Positions 46,826 through 57,732 of a DNA stretch of 64,000 nucleotides are shown piece by piece; the stretch's first letter is position 1, and each line of letters starts with the position of its first letter. Position numbers and translations under genes: made by a program. The stretch comes from Rotaria sordida (taxonomy: Eukaryota; Rotifera; Eurotatoria; Philodinida; Philodinidae). The notes beneath the pieces were generated by a model. The model did no database searches. It saw nothing but the letters and a program-made list of their open reading frames with translations, and was not told the origin of the DNA. The DNA is taken from the NCBI GenBank assembly GCA_905250125.1, contig CAJNOL010001330.1, positions 1 through 64,000 of the forward strand, given 5' to 3'.

Positions 46826-47745
46826 ATCGCACGCACAGTCTTCCGCGTGTTAAATGGACACCAAGCGCAGACACAGTGGCTGGAGGCCACGGACGTGGTC
46901 ATCAAGAGAACAAGTTCAACCAGTGTTCGAGTGTCTGTGTCGATGAGGATGGGAGCGTCATTGTCGCTGATTTTGATAATCATCGGATTGTTGAATGGAA
47001 ACCTGGGGCAACGAGGGGTCAAGTACTAGCTGGTGGAAACGGACCGGGAAATAAATTGAATCAGTTAAATAAACCATCAGATTTTATTATTGATAAAGCG
47101 AGAAGCAGTCTTTTCATATGCGACTCGGGTAACCAACGAGTAGTAAGATGGTCACGTCGACAAGGACAAGAAGGCAGAATTGTTATTAGTCTGATTAACT
47201 GTTGGGGATTGACCATGGATAATAAAGATTTTCTCTACGTCACAGATACCAAGAAGCACGAAGTAAGACGGTATCAACCGAAAGGAAACTATGATGAGAA
47301 GGATTGTGAAGTGGTGGCGGGTGGGGAAAAGGTAAAGGACCCCTTCAATAAACTTAATCATCCAACATTTGTCTTTGTCGATCAATATTATTCGTTGTAC
47401 GTATCGGATACGAATAATCATCGTGTGATGAAATGGTTGTCGAATGTGAAAGAAGGGACTGTCGTGGCTGGTGGTCTAGGAAAAGGGGATGATCGAACGC
47501 AGTTATGTTTACCTGCTGGACTTTTTGTTGATTCATCTGGCATCTATGTGGTTGACCATGGGAATCATCGCGTAATGCGTTGGTGTGAAGGAATGTCAGA
47601 CTTGATTGCTGGTGGAAATGGTGCGGGAGAAAACAAAAATCAGCTCAATTATCCTGAGGGCTTATCGTTTGATCGACATAACAATCTTTATGTCGCCGAC
47701 TGGTTGAATCATCGAGTCCAACGATTCTCAGTTGCAGCTAGCTGA
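46826..47745 (+). CDS. NHL-repeat beta-propeller protein, copy 2 (last exon)
   Basis: The same family as the neighbouring NHL-1 gene. After the acceptor CTCATTGCAG (46816-46825) the exon reads about 306 residues, starting with a HSLPRVKWTPSADTVAGG segment, and ends SVAAS at 47745. NHL motifs are NHRIVEW, NQRVVRW, NNHRVMKW, NHRVMRW and LNHRVQRF with VYVSD/LYVAD-type strands. Compared with the right-arm copy there is a 3-bp in-frame deletion near 47540 (SSG-I versus SFGII) and a few substitutions. No catalytic domain is present. NHL-1 and NHL-2 share the block from VDEDGSVIVAD to QLN almost exactly, indicating tandem duplication or gene conversion. The 5' exon was not identified. Confidence 0.85.
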
Positions 47746-48190
47746 CATATTTTCTTCCTGAGAATTTCAAACAATCTTTTACGGCACATTTGACTGGAAC
47801 GACGATGTTTCAAAAAAATCTTTGAAAATGAGACAGAGATTTAGACCAAAGACTAGCGAATGTGCAGCATTAGGACCAAGAAATTATAAGTTTGCTTATG
47901 TCTAGTTTTGTGTGCCGAGTTTGAGTGTGGATATCTTTTTAATTCTATCTTAATATTGTTTAAAAAACTCAGTTTTTGAACATTAGTGGCAAAAGAGTAT
48001 AAAATTAGCTCGTATTTTGAAATGTTCATCAGAAAAGGTTTATTTTCAGCCAAATTAGACATAATATTCAGAATCAAGGCACATCTAGAGGATGGATAAG
48101 TGAGAATGAACATGATGATCTCCTTTCCATCTTCATCCTCACTCTTAATGAATGTTAAAATCGCTTCAGAACTTATGGAACACCCTTTAT
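47746..48190 (-). repeat. NHL-2 3' flank repeat ending in AGGGTGTTCC
   Basis: The same sequence occurs at 11594-12048 and 57912-58700 (interrupted there by a MITE). The outer end, AAAGGGTGTTCCATAAG, resembles a mariner-type terminus and may mark an element boundary. A frame of about 87 codons on the minus strand is present in all three copies, but is cut by a stop near its end in the right-arm copy. Confidence 0.75.
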
Positions 48191-48373
48191 AATGTATCTA
48201 TACTAACTCCAAAAATTATTCGGACACCTGTAATCTTTATTTTTCAAATGATTTTTTTAAATAGACAAATGATCTTATGTAAACAGGCCCCACGCGAAGG
48301 GCCCATGATTGGGGGAGGGAGGGGGCGTAATGGGTCCTGAGGCAGCTAAGCTTGAGCGAAGCAAAATTTTTTT

Positions 48374-48535
48374 CAGTGGCGTAGCCAAGGGGAAAGAGGA
48401 TCGGTCCCCTTCCAAGAAAAATTTTCCTGTGGGGTACAGAGTTAAATTTTCGTGAAGCAAAAATTTTTTTTTACCATGATGGTCCCCCTTGGAACCATGG
48501 TTCTTCCCCTTATAAAACTTCTGGTTACGCACCTG
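48374..48535. mobile_element. short element with CAGTGGCGTAGCC ends, 162 bp
   Basis: The left end is CAGTGGCGTAGCCAAGGGG and the inverted right end is CAGGTGCGTAACCAGAAG. Homologous copy in the right arm at about 57570-57732. Non-autonomous; similar ends occur at 34027-34182 and near 54953. Confidence 0.55.
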
Positions 48536-48624
48536 ATTTTTTTTCACATTGGATCTGATATTAATGTTTCTCTTGCAACCACCTTAAAAAATTCGACTTT
48601 CTCGGGCGAATTTTCAAGAAGACA

Positions 48625-48819
48625 GGATGTGGGTGTGAGTGTGATGAGAAGGTTAACACGCGCACCCACACGCACACCCACACGCACACCCACACGCACA
48701 CCCACACCCACGCACCCACACCTATATCCACACGCACACCGCACACCCACTTACCCACACCTACATCCACACCCACCCACACCCACACCCCCACCCATCC
48801 ACACCCCACATCCACACTC
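48625..48819. repeat. telomere-like hairpin 12 (longest)
   Basis: A short G-rich arm (GGATGTGGGTGTGAGTGTGA), a loop with GAGAAGG, then about 160 bases of ACACCC-type repeats. The right-arm counterpart is hairpin 14, so the structure predates separation of the two copies, but the repeat number differs. Confidence 0.85.
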
Positions 48820-48871
48820 TATTCTTTCTTCTGATTATGATCAATCTTCTTACCTCATAGTACACAAACTT

Positions 48872-51349
48872 GGCGCTATTACATTGCGTCGCACGACACT
48901 TCGTCGCAATCATTTCGTCGCACGATCACTTCGTCGCATAACATTTTGTCGCGTTCTGTTCGTCACAAAAAAAATTCTTTCGTTCTGTTCGTCACAGAAA
49001 AAATTCTTTCGTTCTGTCAGTCGCAGAAAAATTTCTTTCGCTGTCCTCGTCACTATCTATTCGTCGCATCTCTCTTAATTAATTTTCTTTTCAAAGATGT
49101 GAAATTGATCAATTAATTCACCTTTATTTTGTGTATTATACATAACATAATGATGAACAAATTGAGAACAAAGAAAGAAAAAAAGAAAGGAAAAAAGTAA
49201 CCTAAAGAAAACAAAATAATTTTAAGAAAAAAATGACGTAAAAACTAATGTTGGCTGCCATATTTGTTAAGAATTGATCCAGTTGAGATGAGTCAAATGC
49301 TTTGACCAGCCGAGTAATTCGTTCGTCCAGTCGTCGATAGCAGGCCTTCTTCATCTTAATATCATGACCTTGGAGAATCTTCCCCATGTCCACTTCGAAT
49401 TTCGATTGTTCACGACGAATTCTCTCTGCCAATTTCACGATATTTGGATGATTGATTGCGACGCAGTTCGCAAATGCATTGTGCCAGCCTTCCACCGAAT
49501 TGTTCGAACGAGGTACAGCAGCGACGACACGATCATGCATATTCCATAATTTGTGATCAAATTGAGGCTTCTTTCGACCAGTTCCTAAGAAAGTCGATTA
49601 TATTTCGTATTTCTTAAGAATGAAGAAAAAAAATTACCTCTTCTTTTTGGTTCGCCAATCCATGTTTTTTCAAAATAATCAAGTAAATCATCGGCGTCAT
49701 CGTCAAATTGATTGGCAATTAAGTCAAAGCCAGTTGTAATTTCATCTACTGAAACAAAGGCAAGAGCAATCAATTTTTTTACATTTAAACGAAAGTATTC
49801 ATCTTCTCTATATTTTGTTACCAATCCTTTTCCTTGAACTTGCCGCTATATCGCTTGCGAAAAATGAAAGAAACATCCTATAACAAACATTTTGATTACT
49901 TGTTTTTTGACAATATTACAAAATACCTTTATGTAAAACGTTTGGCAACATTTTCTCTAACGGATTTGATTGTACCAGTTTCAAAATCAGTCATAATTGA
50001 TTCAGGTTGAAAATTGTCTTGTACTAATACTTTTTCGAAGAATGAATTGTAATCTTGAGCACTTTTACCAATTAATAATCCATAGACGAGAGGGATAATT
50101 GCATTAGTCATCATCGCGTGTAACGTAAATAATGGATAATAATCATCGGGACACACCTACGTCAAAGAAAATTAGAAAAAAAAGATATAAACTTTTAATT
50201 GATAGCTTACTTTGAATGTTCCATCAGCGAACCAATGTTTATTTTGCTTCAGAATCGATAAATTTGTTTTTGTTGTAAAGATAATTAAATTTTTGTCTTC
50301 GTGCAAGATGAAATCTTCACCGCGATACGTCTTTCTTAATTTTTCTGGTAAACAACCGTCGGCATCGACTGTTTCAACAGTACGCTGTCGTCGAATCATT
50401 AACATAAGTGCTTCATTTTTTGGAAGTTCACCAGCAGCATTCAACGGATATTTACGCAAAGCAGAATGAATAATGGAGCTGGTTGATTCATCTGTTGTTA
50501 CGGCACGAGCTTTAATTTCATTTTTTAATTGAATAGCAGGCACACGATCAGGTTGAGGAGCATGACAGTGGGCTGTTGGTTGAGAGAAATACGTCCATAG
50601 ATAAATTGGTATGACATCGAGCTTAATAGATCAATAATTTTTGTTTTAATTGACTGATAGTAAATGTTAACTTACCTTTACAATCTCGATTCTGACAACG
50701 AAAGATCAATTTCGTCGATGTTGTACGTTCTACAGTGTAAATGTAACCTTCGTGATGAATCATTGGTTTTCCTTTTACAGAAAGAAGTTTTTCGATTTGA
50801 GACATTTTGATTAAAGAGTAGTTCGCAGTGAGAGTTGATATTGAAAAATGAAATATATTTTTTTTTTCTGGCTTCATATTTAAGAATATTATTTTATTAT
50901 TTATCTTTAGCCTGGATTATGTTAAAATTGATTAACCGAGTAACAAATCTAATTATTCATCGTTCACTTTAGACCCGTTGCGATTATATATGAGTATTCG
51001 TTTTGATCCACTTTCTCAATTAGAGTTATTATTGTTGGAATTATCGTTTGTCTATTTTAATTGTACATATTTCATAGAATTTTTCATTTATTTTATTTCA
51101 ATTGGTTGTATAAAAAAAATTCATTAATTAAGTGAGATACAACAAGTAGAAAGGAAGCGAACGAGAGTAATTACTCTGTGACGAACAGAACGAAAGAATT
51201 TTTTTTTCTGCGACGAACAGAACGAAAGAATTGTCTTTCTGCGACGAACAGAACGCGACAAAATGTTATGCGACGAAGTGATCGTGCGACGAAATGATTG
51301 CAACGAAATGAACGCGACGAAGTGTCGTGCGACGAAGTAAACGGTCACC
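48872..51349 (-). mobile_element. Mutator-like element (MULE), 2478 bp, perfect 9-bp target duplication
   Basis: CACAAACTT at 48863-48871 is repeated exactly at 51350-51358. The ~200-bp TIRs are made of TTCGTCGCA-type repeats (left 48872-49075, right about 51165-51349 inverted). It encodes a FLYWCH/MULE-type transposase on the minus strand (50877 to about 49230). The terminal ~450 bp are also present in the right arm after the N gap, with the same CACAAACTT flank near 57308-57316. Confidence 0.95.
49202..50877 (-). pseudogene. FLYWCH-MULE transposase, interrupted
   Basis: DDE-type transposase of the Mutator superfamily. The first exon (ending near 50675) has a FLYWCH-type zinc-finger start: Tyr-Tyr spacing then FRCQNRDCK, with His residues in the next exon (TAHCHAP). 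The exon at 50550-50210 ends HWFADGTFK (first catalytic Asp). The next (50156-49930) has MTDFE (second Asp). The block near 49895-49840 has GCFFHFSQAI followed by TAG where Trp is expected. The terminal exon (about 49580-49202) has PRSNNSVEGWHNAF, the conserved Glu region. Introns are about 55 bp each. The in-frame TAG at about 49848 makes this copy defective unless read through; a base error is possible. Confidence 0.85.
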
Positions 51350-51469
51350 CACAAACTTGCACTGCAAGCGACATATCTATTTTTGTTTTTCGAATATTCG
51401 ATGTTTGCATGGATAAATATCGGTTAAAAAGATAGAAGATTGTTTATTAAAATGATAATCTAAATATAT

Positions 51470-52369
51470 TTATTCTAACAATCTGTAGACTTCTTCATAA
51501 GCAAGAAAACAAGCTGCATTAATTGGAATAGATTTGATAATACCAGAAAAAAATCCTTTATAAAATATTTTAATACTATTTTCTTGTTCATACATTTGTT
51601 TAATACAATCAAAATAAGAAGTATATTTCCGATGTCCAGGTCTTAAATCATCTGTTTGTATTTCCGATCTAATTACATCTAAAGGATGACAAATAGCCCA
51701 AGCAGAAAGTCCACCTATTGCTCCACTTAAAAGAATATTTAAACGTAAATTTTTATTTTTATTTTGATTCTGAAATTTTCGATGATGTCTTTGATAAAGA
51801 TGCTTTTTTATATATTCATAACCACCAAAATAAAACATTGATGTTGTTATTGAACAAATTAAATTTGATGAAAAACCTTTATAAAATCCAATTAATCCAT
51901 TATTATTCTCATAAATATATTTACAACAATCTTTTATATGAAAATCAAAAACATGTGTATGTCGACGATTTAAATTACCATGAATTTGGCCTAAAATAAG
52001 ACTGATTGGTGTTTGAATAAATGATAATAGAAAACCAGTCAAAGCTCCACATAACATATACTGTTTAATATTATTATCATCTTTAACAAAATGTCTTGTC
52101 ATTTGTCCATATAAAGCAAATTGTGCAGATGTTAGAAAAGCTGGGCTAATTAATGGTAAATTTAAATTTCCACGATAAAAACCATCGATTAAACCTTGAT
52201 GTTTATAAATGACTTGAAAAGAATGAAATATATTTTGATACACTTCAGGTGAATTGATTTTTCTTTGAATTGATAAAGTTTCTAATGGATGTGAAACAAT
52301 AACAGACGTTAATCCACTAACACAACCAGCAAGAATATCATTCCAAAAAGGATTATGACTTGGACCCAT
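51470..52369 (-). CDS. mitochondrial carrier family (SLC25) protein, 299 aa, intronless
   Basis: An inner-membrane transporter of the SLC25 family, built of three ~100-residue repeats with six transmembrane helices. Repeat signatures: SHPLETLSIQRK (repeat 1, Pro28), a degenerate TPISLILGQ (repeat 2) and CHPLDVIRSEIQ (repeat 3, about residue 230). Each is followed by the FYRG / FYKG loop element. The general pattern (short loops, degenerate second signature) is closest to the carnitine/amino-acid branch (SLC25A20/45/48 type), but the substrate cannot be assigned. Length is typical (~300). TTTATT (AATAAA on the coding strand) is about 25 bases past the stop, giving a very short 3' UTR. It sits between the MULE and a gene-poor stretch. 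Confidence 0.9.
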   Translation of the reverse strand: MGPSHNPFWNDILAGCVSGLTSVIVSHPLETLSIQRKINSPEVYQNIFHSFQVIYKHQGLIDGFYRGNLNLPLISPAFLTSAQFALYGQMTRHFVKDDNNIKQYMLCGALTGFLLSFIQTPISLILGQIHGNLNRRHTHVFDFHIKDCCKYIYENNNGLIGFYKGFSSNLICSITTSMFYFGGYEYIKKHLYQRHHRKFQNQNKNKNLRLNILLSGAIGGLSAWAICHPLDVIRSEIQTDDLRPGHRKYTSYFDCIKQMYEQENSIKIFYKGFFSGIIKSIPINAACFLAYEEVYRLLE

Positions 52370-53323
52370 CTTCTACTCTTCCTTAGTTTTTTCATACATC
52401 TGTGCAAATAGTCATGTATGATCAATCACACGGAACTTTTCTATTAAAACAAAGAAAAAAAAAGACATATATAACTGACGTCATATAATAAACAAGGTCG
52501 TGCGATATTCAATATTAGAAAAATTATTCTTATTTCAAAGATAGTTTATTACAACAGAAATGTTTTTAAATCATTTTTATCAGAGAAAAATAAACCTATT
52601 CGATGATGACAAAAAAATAACAAACAAAAATAAGGTATCAACCATCAATCAAACCTTTTGATAAAATAAAAAATAATATTCGAACGATAAGCTAATCCGA
52701 TTCGTTGGTTAATATCATAAAAGCTATGAAAGATGTCAGTCATCATCGTGACACATTCTAGAAAGACTAAAAGTAAAATGCGTCTAATACTATCGAAGAG
52801 TAAAATTGTCGAAACCAATGAGAACCGAGAAAAGTGATGTTTTCGATAAATACGTGGTTTATTATCAAACTCTTTCTCGAGTTGTTTCCACTACAGACCA
52901 AAAACGAACCGAATCGAATTCGAACCACTTTTTGAAAAACAATGTTGAACTGAATTGAACTCGAACTACTATTTTAAAAATAGAGTCAATTCGAATTCGA
53001 ATCAGGAAAGTTCGGGTCCATTCAGTCTCTGATAGGATTATTTGACGGTTTTCTGCCTTGATACAATTCTGCAACAATATTTTTTCTGTCGGCCTTTCTA
53101 CAGCCAACCACTGCCACCAATTATTGTATCCCCAGTGAAAAATACTGACAAAAAAAACGGTACAGGATGCGTTTCAAATTGGGACGGTAAGAACGCATTT
53201 CACATTATCTAGAACGCTTTTTTTTCTTAAAAAAGCTAAGTTTTATTTTTTGCAACGCGTTCTCTGTCGTTCCCATCTAGAATAATGAATACTGAATTCT
53301 ACTGTTTTATGAAAGTGTTCTCG
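52370..53323. other. intergenic, possible GAATTCGAA-rich element
   Basis: Around 52860-53040 several TTCGAATTCGA and GAACTCGAAC-like motifs cluster, similar in style to hAT subterminal motifs; a CAGAGACTGAATGGACC (inverted, near 53030) may be an end. No gene was recognised. Confidence 0.4.
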
Positions 53324-53632
53324 CCATTACAAGGAATAGAAAGCTTTCAGGGGAAACTTTTGCTATAATGTTGAACCCACTGAAACTAGACAAAGCCAAG
53401 AATGAGTCATCTACTCGACTCTTTCCTTGTGATTTATATCAATTGATTAAAGTTTTTGCAGATATCAATGTAAAGCAAAAAAGGTATTTGATATCTGCAA
53501 ATACTTTAATCAACTGATATAAATCGTAAGGAAAGACTCAAGTAGATGACTCATTCTGGGATTTATCTAGATTTGATGGGTTGAACATTATAGCGAAAGT
53601 TTCGCCTGAAAGCTTGCTTTTCATTGCAATGG
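53324..53632. mobile_element. foldback element, 309 bp
   Basis: Arms of about 145 bp (53324 to about 53470 and 53490-53632) share, inverted, CCATTACAAGGAATAGAAAG-like ends, a GAATGAGTCATCTACT block and AACATTATAGC. The spacer of about 20 bases has AATGTAAAGCAAAAAAG. Confidence 0.85.
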
Positions 53633-54459
53633 TTCCCTGGTGAATCATGTATACGAAAATAGGACAAAAAAAAATTTAGGTTCTATGAAAGTTTGTATTC
53701 TTTATACTCTTTACATATGAGCAGATAATTCTACTTTCTCTTATTCTGTAGAATAGACTAAGTATAAGGTGAGCGTAGGATACTCTGGAAAAAAAAGAAG
53801 TTTTTCAGAATGGTACTTGATCGTAGAACTTTTAAAGTTCTGCAAAAATCTTTTCTTTCAGGATCTGCGTAAAGCGTAGAATCTAAGAAAGCTTTCGCAG
53901 ATAAATGCAAAAATCTACAAAAGTTCTACTATCGGGTGTTATTCTGTGGAACTTCGTTATTTTTCTCCCGACTAAGGTAGCATAAGGATACTCTAGAAAA
54001 AATAAATAGTACTACGAAGTTGTTTTAAGCTCAAAAAGTTTTTGCTTTTCTCAATGATAGAAACACCGAAAAATGGTTCCGCAAAAAGAAAAACGAGTCT
54101 GCGTTATCTACAAAGCGCTTTTTCTTCTCCGGAATCATTTGTCAGGGTTTTCTAGTACTCCTTATAGGTTTTTGAAGTATGGTCAAGTGTTACAAGTACA
54201 GAGTGTAGGGTAAGGGAATTTGCAGTAGGATACGAAAATCAACTATGTCCTATCCTACTCTGTAACGTAAAATAAAGTAGAAATGTAAAACTACAGGGTA
54301 GAGTAAGTTCAATGTACAGCAACCGTACATTTTAAACATGATCAATTTAATTGCAAGCTTCTTCTGGGCTCCGAGACCTAAAATAGTGTTTCTTGTATAT
54401 AAAAACTCGGAACCTTTGATATGCAACATGTCTGACATCTGTAAGATGAGGAAAAATCT
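53633..54459. other. intergenic, no recognised gene
   Basis: Contains repeated GGATACTCTRGAAAAAA phrases (about 53779 and 53987) and AAAGTTCT-like motifs, possibly another short repeat. No coding sequence is supported. Confidence 0.35.
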
Positions 54460-54561
54460 GGTGTGGGGGTGTGGGTGTGGATGGGCGCAGGTGTGAATGC
54501 TGTTCTTCTCTTAACTCGCATTCCACACCCACACCCATACCCACACTCACGCCTACACCCT
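54460..54561. repeat. telomere-like hairpin 13
   Basis: GGTGTGGGGGTGTGGGTGTG.., a loop with TTCTTCTCTTAACTC (complement contains AAGAGAAGAA), then CCACACCCACACCCATACCC.. ending CTACACCCT. Confidence 0.85.
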
Positions 54562-55983
54562 ATCGTCGTCTTCAACTGATGCTATTGTTTGGCGGATAAT
54601 CACAACAGGAGAAAATGATTTGAAAAAAATGACTTTTTTTGTGTCTCACAGATTTGGAGTGCCAGCAAAAGAATGATCTCATCTGAGCGACAATTCGATG
54701 AATCATCAAGTAACAACAGGCTAAGTCAGAGAAAGGAGGAATGAAATTTTCTTGCTTGTATATTTAAACGATGAGTTACTCACATGCCGATTCTATTGAG
54801 TAACTAACACTCAACGAAAAAAAAGAGAACGAGGGAAGGTCTCCTGTTCATACTGATCGATCCGTTCGCGCACTTCATTATGTTGTCTGCTGTTTTTCTT
54901 TCATTGCATTGCTGTTCTACTTCAGAGAAGGAGGAGAACGTGTCTGTTTACAGCAGCGGCGTAACCAGGATTTTTAGACCAATGGACAAACTTCCCTTGT
55001 ATCGAAAACAAACAATGGGCGAAATGGGCAAGGTTTTTTATTGATAGGGCAAAACTCTTTTGATCCAACAAAGTACTAATAACGTAAAAAAGAACATGCA
55101 TAAGTTAGTGCTGAGGACTCTTCAAATATGTATCTGTGCAGCACATATGGACATTTTCTCTACGAACTACTTCATTTCACATCTTGGTGTTTTCTTTTAT
55201 GTTTTCACACATATATCATTGGAGTTTTCCTTTCTCTTCTATGTGTCACTCTATATGTATATATATCTACACATATATATGTTCGTGTGTGTTCTCTTGA
55301 TCTGTGCTCTTATTTCTCTTCCCTTTGATCTATCTTTCTTTACCTTTACCTGGCTAGTATTTTCCCAATAAAACCGAACTCATGTTCACCCAAACTTACA
55401 GTTAAAATCAGGATTGTTAGATCTTCTGAAAAGTCAGGAAAATCTCTGAAATTTGAACATTTTTCCGATTTTGTTTTTGATCTTTTGATTTGTTGCCGAA
55501 TTTCAAACGTTTTTAGATGATGGCTTTACTAGCGAAATTAATGACGAGAATAACTTATTAATATTATAGATTCGTATTTCACTACCTTTTTTCCTTTCTT
55601 AATCTTTTGTAGTTTCTGAGTTCTGTAGCCACTGACGAGTGCTCTAATATATCAGTAAATTCTTGCGTTGTTGAACTTAAGAATGAATGCTAACTTTTTC
55701 TTTGAACGATTTTGTAAACATATTTTAGCTCAAAAACATTCATTGAAGGAATTTTGAACAAAGAAAAACTTAAAAAATAATATGGGATTTATGTTCTCTA
55801 ACCTTTATCATTTTTCGTAAGATTTTTTGATCTGCATTGTTTATATATATGATTTGTTTGCGGATATTTTTCGTAAACAGGGTTTTGGGCTTCGTAAAAG
55901 AATCCGACACTGGATGTCTTTTGCTAGTTATTTTTGTATTAACTAATAATTAAAGGCCATACAAGGCAAATTAAGGAGATTGC
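54562..55983. other. intergenic, one doubtful hydrophobic frame
   Basis: A 103-codon frame at 55060-55371 is Phe/Tyr/Ile-rich and contains short ATATATAC-like runs; I do not support it as a gene. A CAGCGGCGTAACCAGG near 54953 resembles the ends of the short element at 48374-48535. Confidence 0.35.
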
Positions 55984-56506
55984 TCATAGTCGAATCAAAT
56001 GAATGCTCTTACTCACTGACCAACTAGTTTAAAACATGACCTGCCAATAGCGTACACAGACAGAGATGTTGAAATTTTAAGATATTTACAGTTTATCATG
56101 TGCCCACACTACGAAATTTCATCAATCTTTAGTTTTCTTTTTTCGTCATGGTTGGATGGAACACGACTATTTACATAAGGAGAAGCAATATCGCACACTC
56201 AAAAGCAATTTGACAGCAATTAAAATTTTTGTTTATTACCCTCATAATTAAAAAAATGTTGTCTTAGACTTCATAGAATTTGCTTTTTAATATGCGTGAT
56301 ATTGTTTTTTCTTATGTAAATAGTCGTGTTCCATTCAACCATGACGAAAAAAGAAGACTAAGTATTGATGAAATTTTGTAGTGTGGACACATAACAAACT
56401 GTAAATATCTTAAAATTAAAATATCTCTGTCTGTGTACACTATTGGTAGCTCATATTTTTAATTAGTTGGTTTAATAGTGAGAGTATTCATTTGATCCGA
56501 CTATGA
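55984..56506. mobile_element. foldback element, 523 bp, ~235-bp arms
   Basis: It begins TCATAGTCGAATCAAATGAA and ends with the inverted TCATTTGATCCGACTATGA. Further paired blocks are GTACACAGACAGAGAT and GAACACGACTATTTACATAA. The central ~40 bases are unpaired. It ends about 115 bases before the assembly gap. Confidence 0.9.
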
Positions 56507-56620
56507 TCAATCTTCTTAGCTTACAGTACACGGTCTTTTACTCTAAGCTATATAATGGTTATCTTGTCTTTCTTTATTATGAAATACTTTTGGAAACAAA
56601 GTATGAGTCGATAAACAAAA

Positions 56621-56720
56621 NNNNNNNNNNNNNNNNNNNNNNNNNNNNNNNNNNNNNNNNNNNNNNNNNNNNNNNNNNNNNNNNNNNNNNNNNNNNNNNN
56701 NNNNNNNNNNNNNNNNNNNN
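56621..56720. other. assembly gap, 100 N
   Basis: Exactly 100 undetermined bases, the usual placeholder for a gap of unknown size. Sequence to the right starts inside the MULE transposase gene in the orientation opposite to 49200-49433. Confidence 1.
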
Positions 56721-57308
56721 GGCAGAGAGAATTCGTCGTGAACAATCGAAATTCGAAGTGGACATGGGGAAGATTCTCCAAGGTCATGATATTAAGATGA
56801 AGAAGGCCTGCTATCGACGACTGGACGAACGAATTACTCGGCTGGTCAAAGCATTTGACTCATCTCAACTGGATCAATTCTTAACAAATATGGCAGTCAA
56901 CATTAGTTTTTACGTAATTTTTTTCTTAAAATTATTTTGTTTTCTTTAGGTTACTTTTTTCCTTTCTTTTTTTCTTTTTTTTTGTTCTCAATTTGTTCAT
57001 CATTATGTTATGTATAATACACAAAATAAAGGTGAATTAATTGATCAATTTCACATCTTTGAAAAGAAAATTAATTAAGAGAGATGCGACGAATAGATAG
57101 TGACGAGCACAGCGAAAGAAATTTTTCTGCGACTGACAGAACGAAAGAATTTTTTCTGTGACGAACAGAACGAAAGAATTTTTTTTGTGACAAACAGAAC
57201 GCGACAAAATGTTATGCGACGAAGTGATCGTGCGACGAAATGATTGCGACGAAGTGTTGTGCGACGAAATGATTACGACGAAGTGTCGTGCGACGAAATG
57301 TACTAGCG
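56721..57308 (+). pseudogene. 3' part of a second MULE copy (allelic to 48872-49433)
   Basis: It starts directly after the gap with the terminal transposase exon (AERIRREQSKFEVDMGK.., stop near 56950), followed by the TTCGTCGCA-type TIR. It has one substitution relative to the left copy (Ala to Val near the end) plus small indels. The rest is missing beyond the gap. Confidence 0.9.
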
Positions 57309-57362
57309 CCAAGTTTGTGTATTATGAGTTAAGAAGATTGATCATAATCAGAAGAAAGAATA

Positions 57363-57480
57363 GAGTGCGGATGTGGATGTGGGTGTGGGTGTAGGGTGTG
57401 GGTGTGAGTGTGGGTGTGCGGTGTGCGTGTGGGTGCGGGTGTGCGTGTAAACCTTCTCATCACATTCACACCGACACCCT
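57363..57480. repeat. telomere-like hairpin 14 (counterpart of 12)
   Basis: A G-rich arm of about 85 bases, a loop with CTTCTCATC, then CACATTCACACCGACACCCT. In the opposite orientation to hairpin 12, as expected from the inverted arms; shorter by about 75 bases. Confidence 0.85.
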
Positions 57481-57569
57481 GTCTTCTTGAAAATTCGCCC
57501 GAGAAAATCGAATTTTTAAAGAAGGTTGCAAGAGAAACATTAATGTCTGATCCAATGCGAAAAAAAATC

Positions 57570-57732
57570 AGGTGCGTAACTAGAAGTTTTATAAGGGGAA
57601 GAACCAGGGTTCCAAGGGGGACCATCATGGTAAAAGAAAATTTTTGTTTCACGAAAATTTAACTCTGTACCCCACCGGGAAATTTTTCTTGGAAGGGGAC
57701 CGATCCTCTTTCCCCTTAGCTACGCCACTGAA
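57570..57732. mobile_element. short GTGGCGTAGC-end element, right-arm copy
   Basis: Inverted counterpart of 48374-48535, with the same ends and a few substitutions. Confidence 0.55.

Larger units (their letters stand above)
40455..49433 (+). repeat. left arm of ~9-kb inverted duplication
   Basis: Colinear, in inverted orientation, with 56721-64000. Pairs include ART 3' region / 63960-64000, NHL-1 41183-42180 / 62286-63283, NHL-2 46826-47745 / 58701-59623, hairpin 12 / 14, and MULE 3' half 49200-49433 / 56721-56950. NHL-1 proteins differ at about 10 of 255 residues. The left arm is longer because of the mariner and its flank. Confidence 0.95.

Noticed and set aside
47853..48113. 86-codon frame repeated in three places (11.7, 48.0 and 58.1 kb)
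   Set aside because: Present because the whole segment is copied; one copy has a stop inside and no domain is recognisable. Retained only as a repeat annotation.
48452..49078. 208-codon frame across hairpin 12 and the MULE TIR
   Set aside because: Composed of a short element, telomere-like repeats and TTCGTCGCA repeats; it crosses known element borders and has no domain.
55060..55371. 103-codon hydrophobic frame resembling a membrane protein
   Set aside because: AT-rich low-complexity composition with TATATA runs, no splice partners and no family resemblance.
56503..56949. 148-codon frame spanning the gap
   Set aside because: It crosses 100 undetermined bases; only its last ~75 codons are the real MULE exon.
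57329..57652. 107-codon minus-strand frame at hairpin 14
   Set aside because: The same repeat-derived translation as in the other arm.
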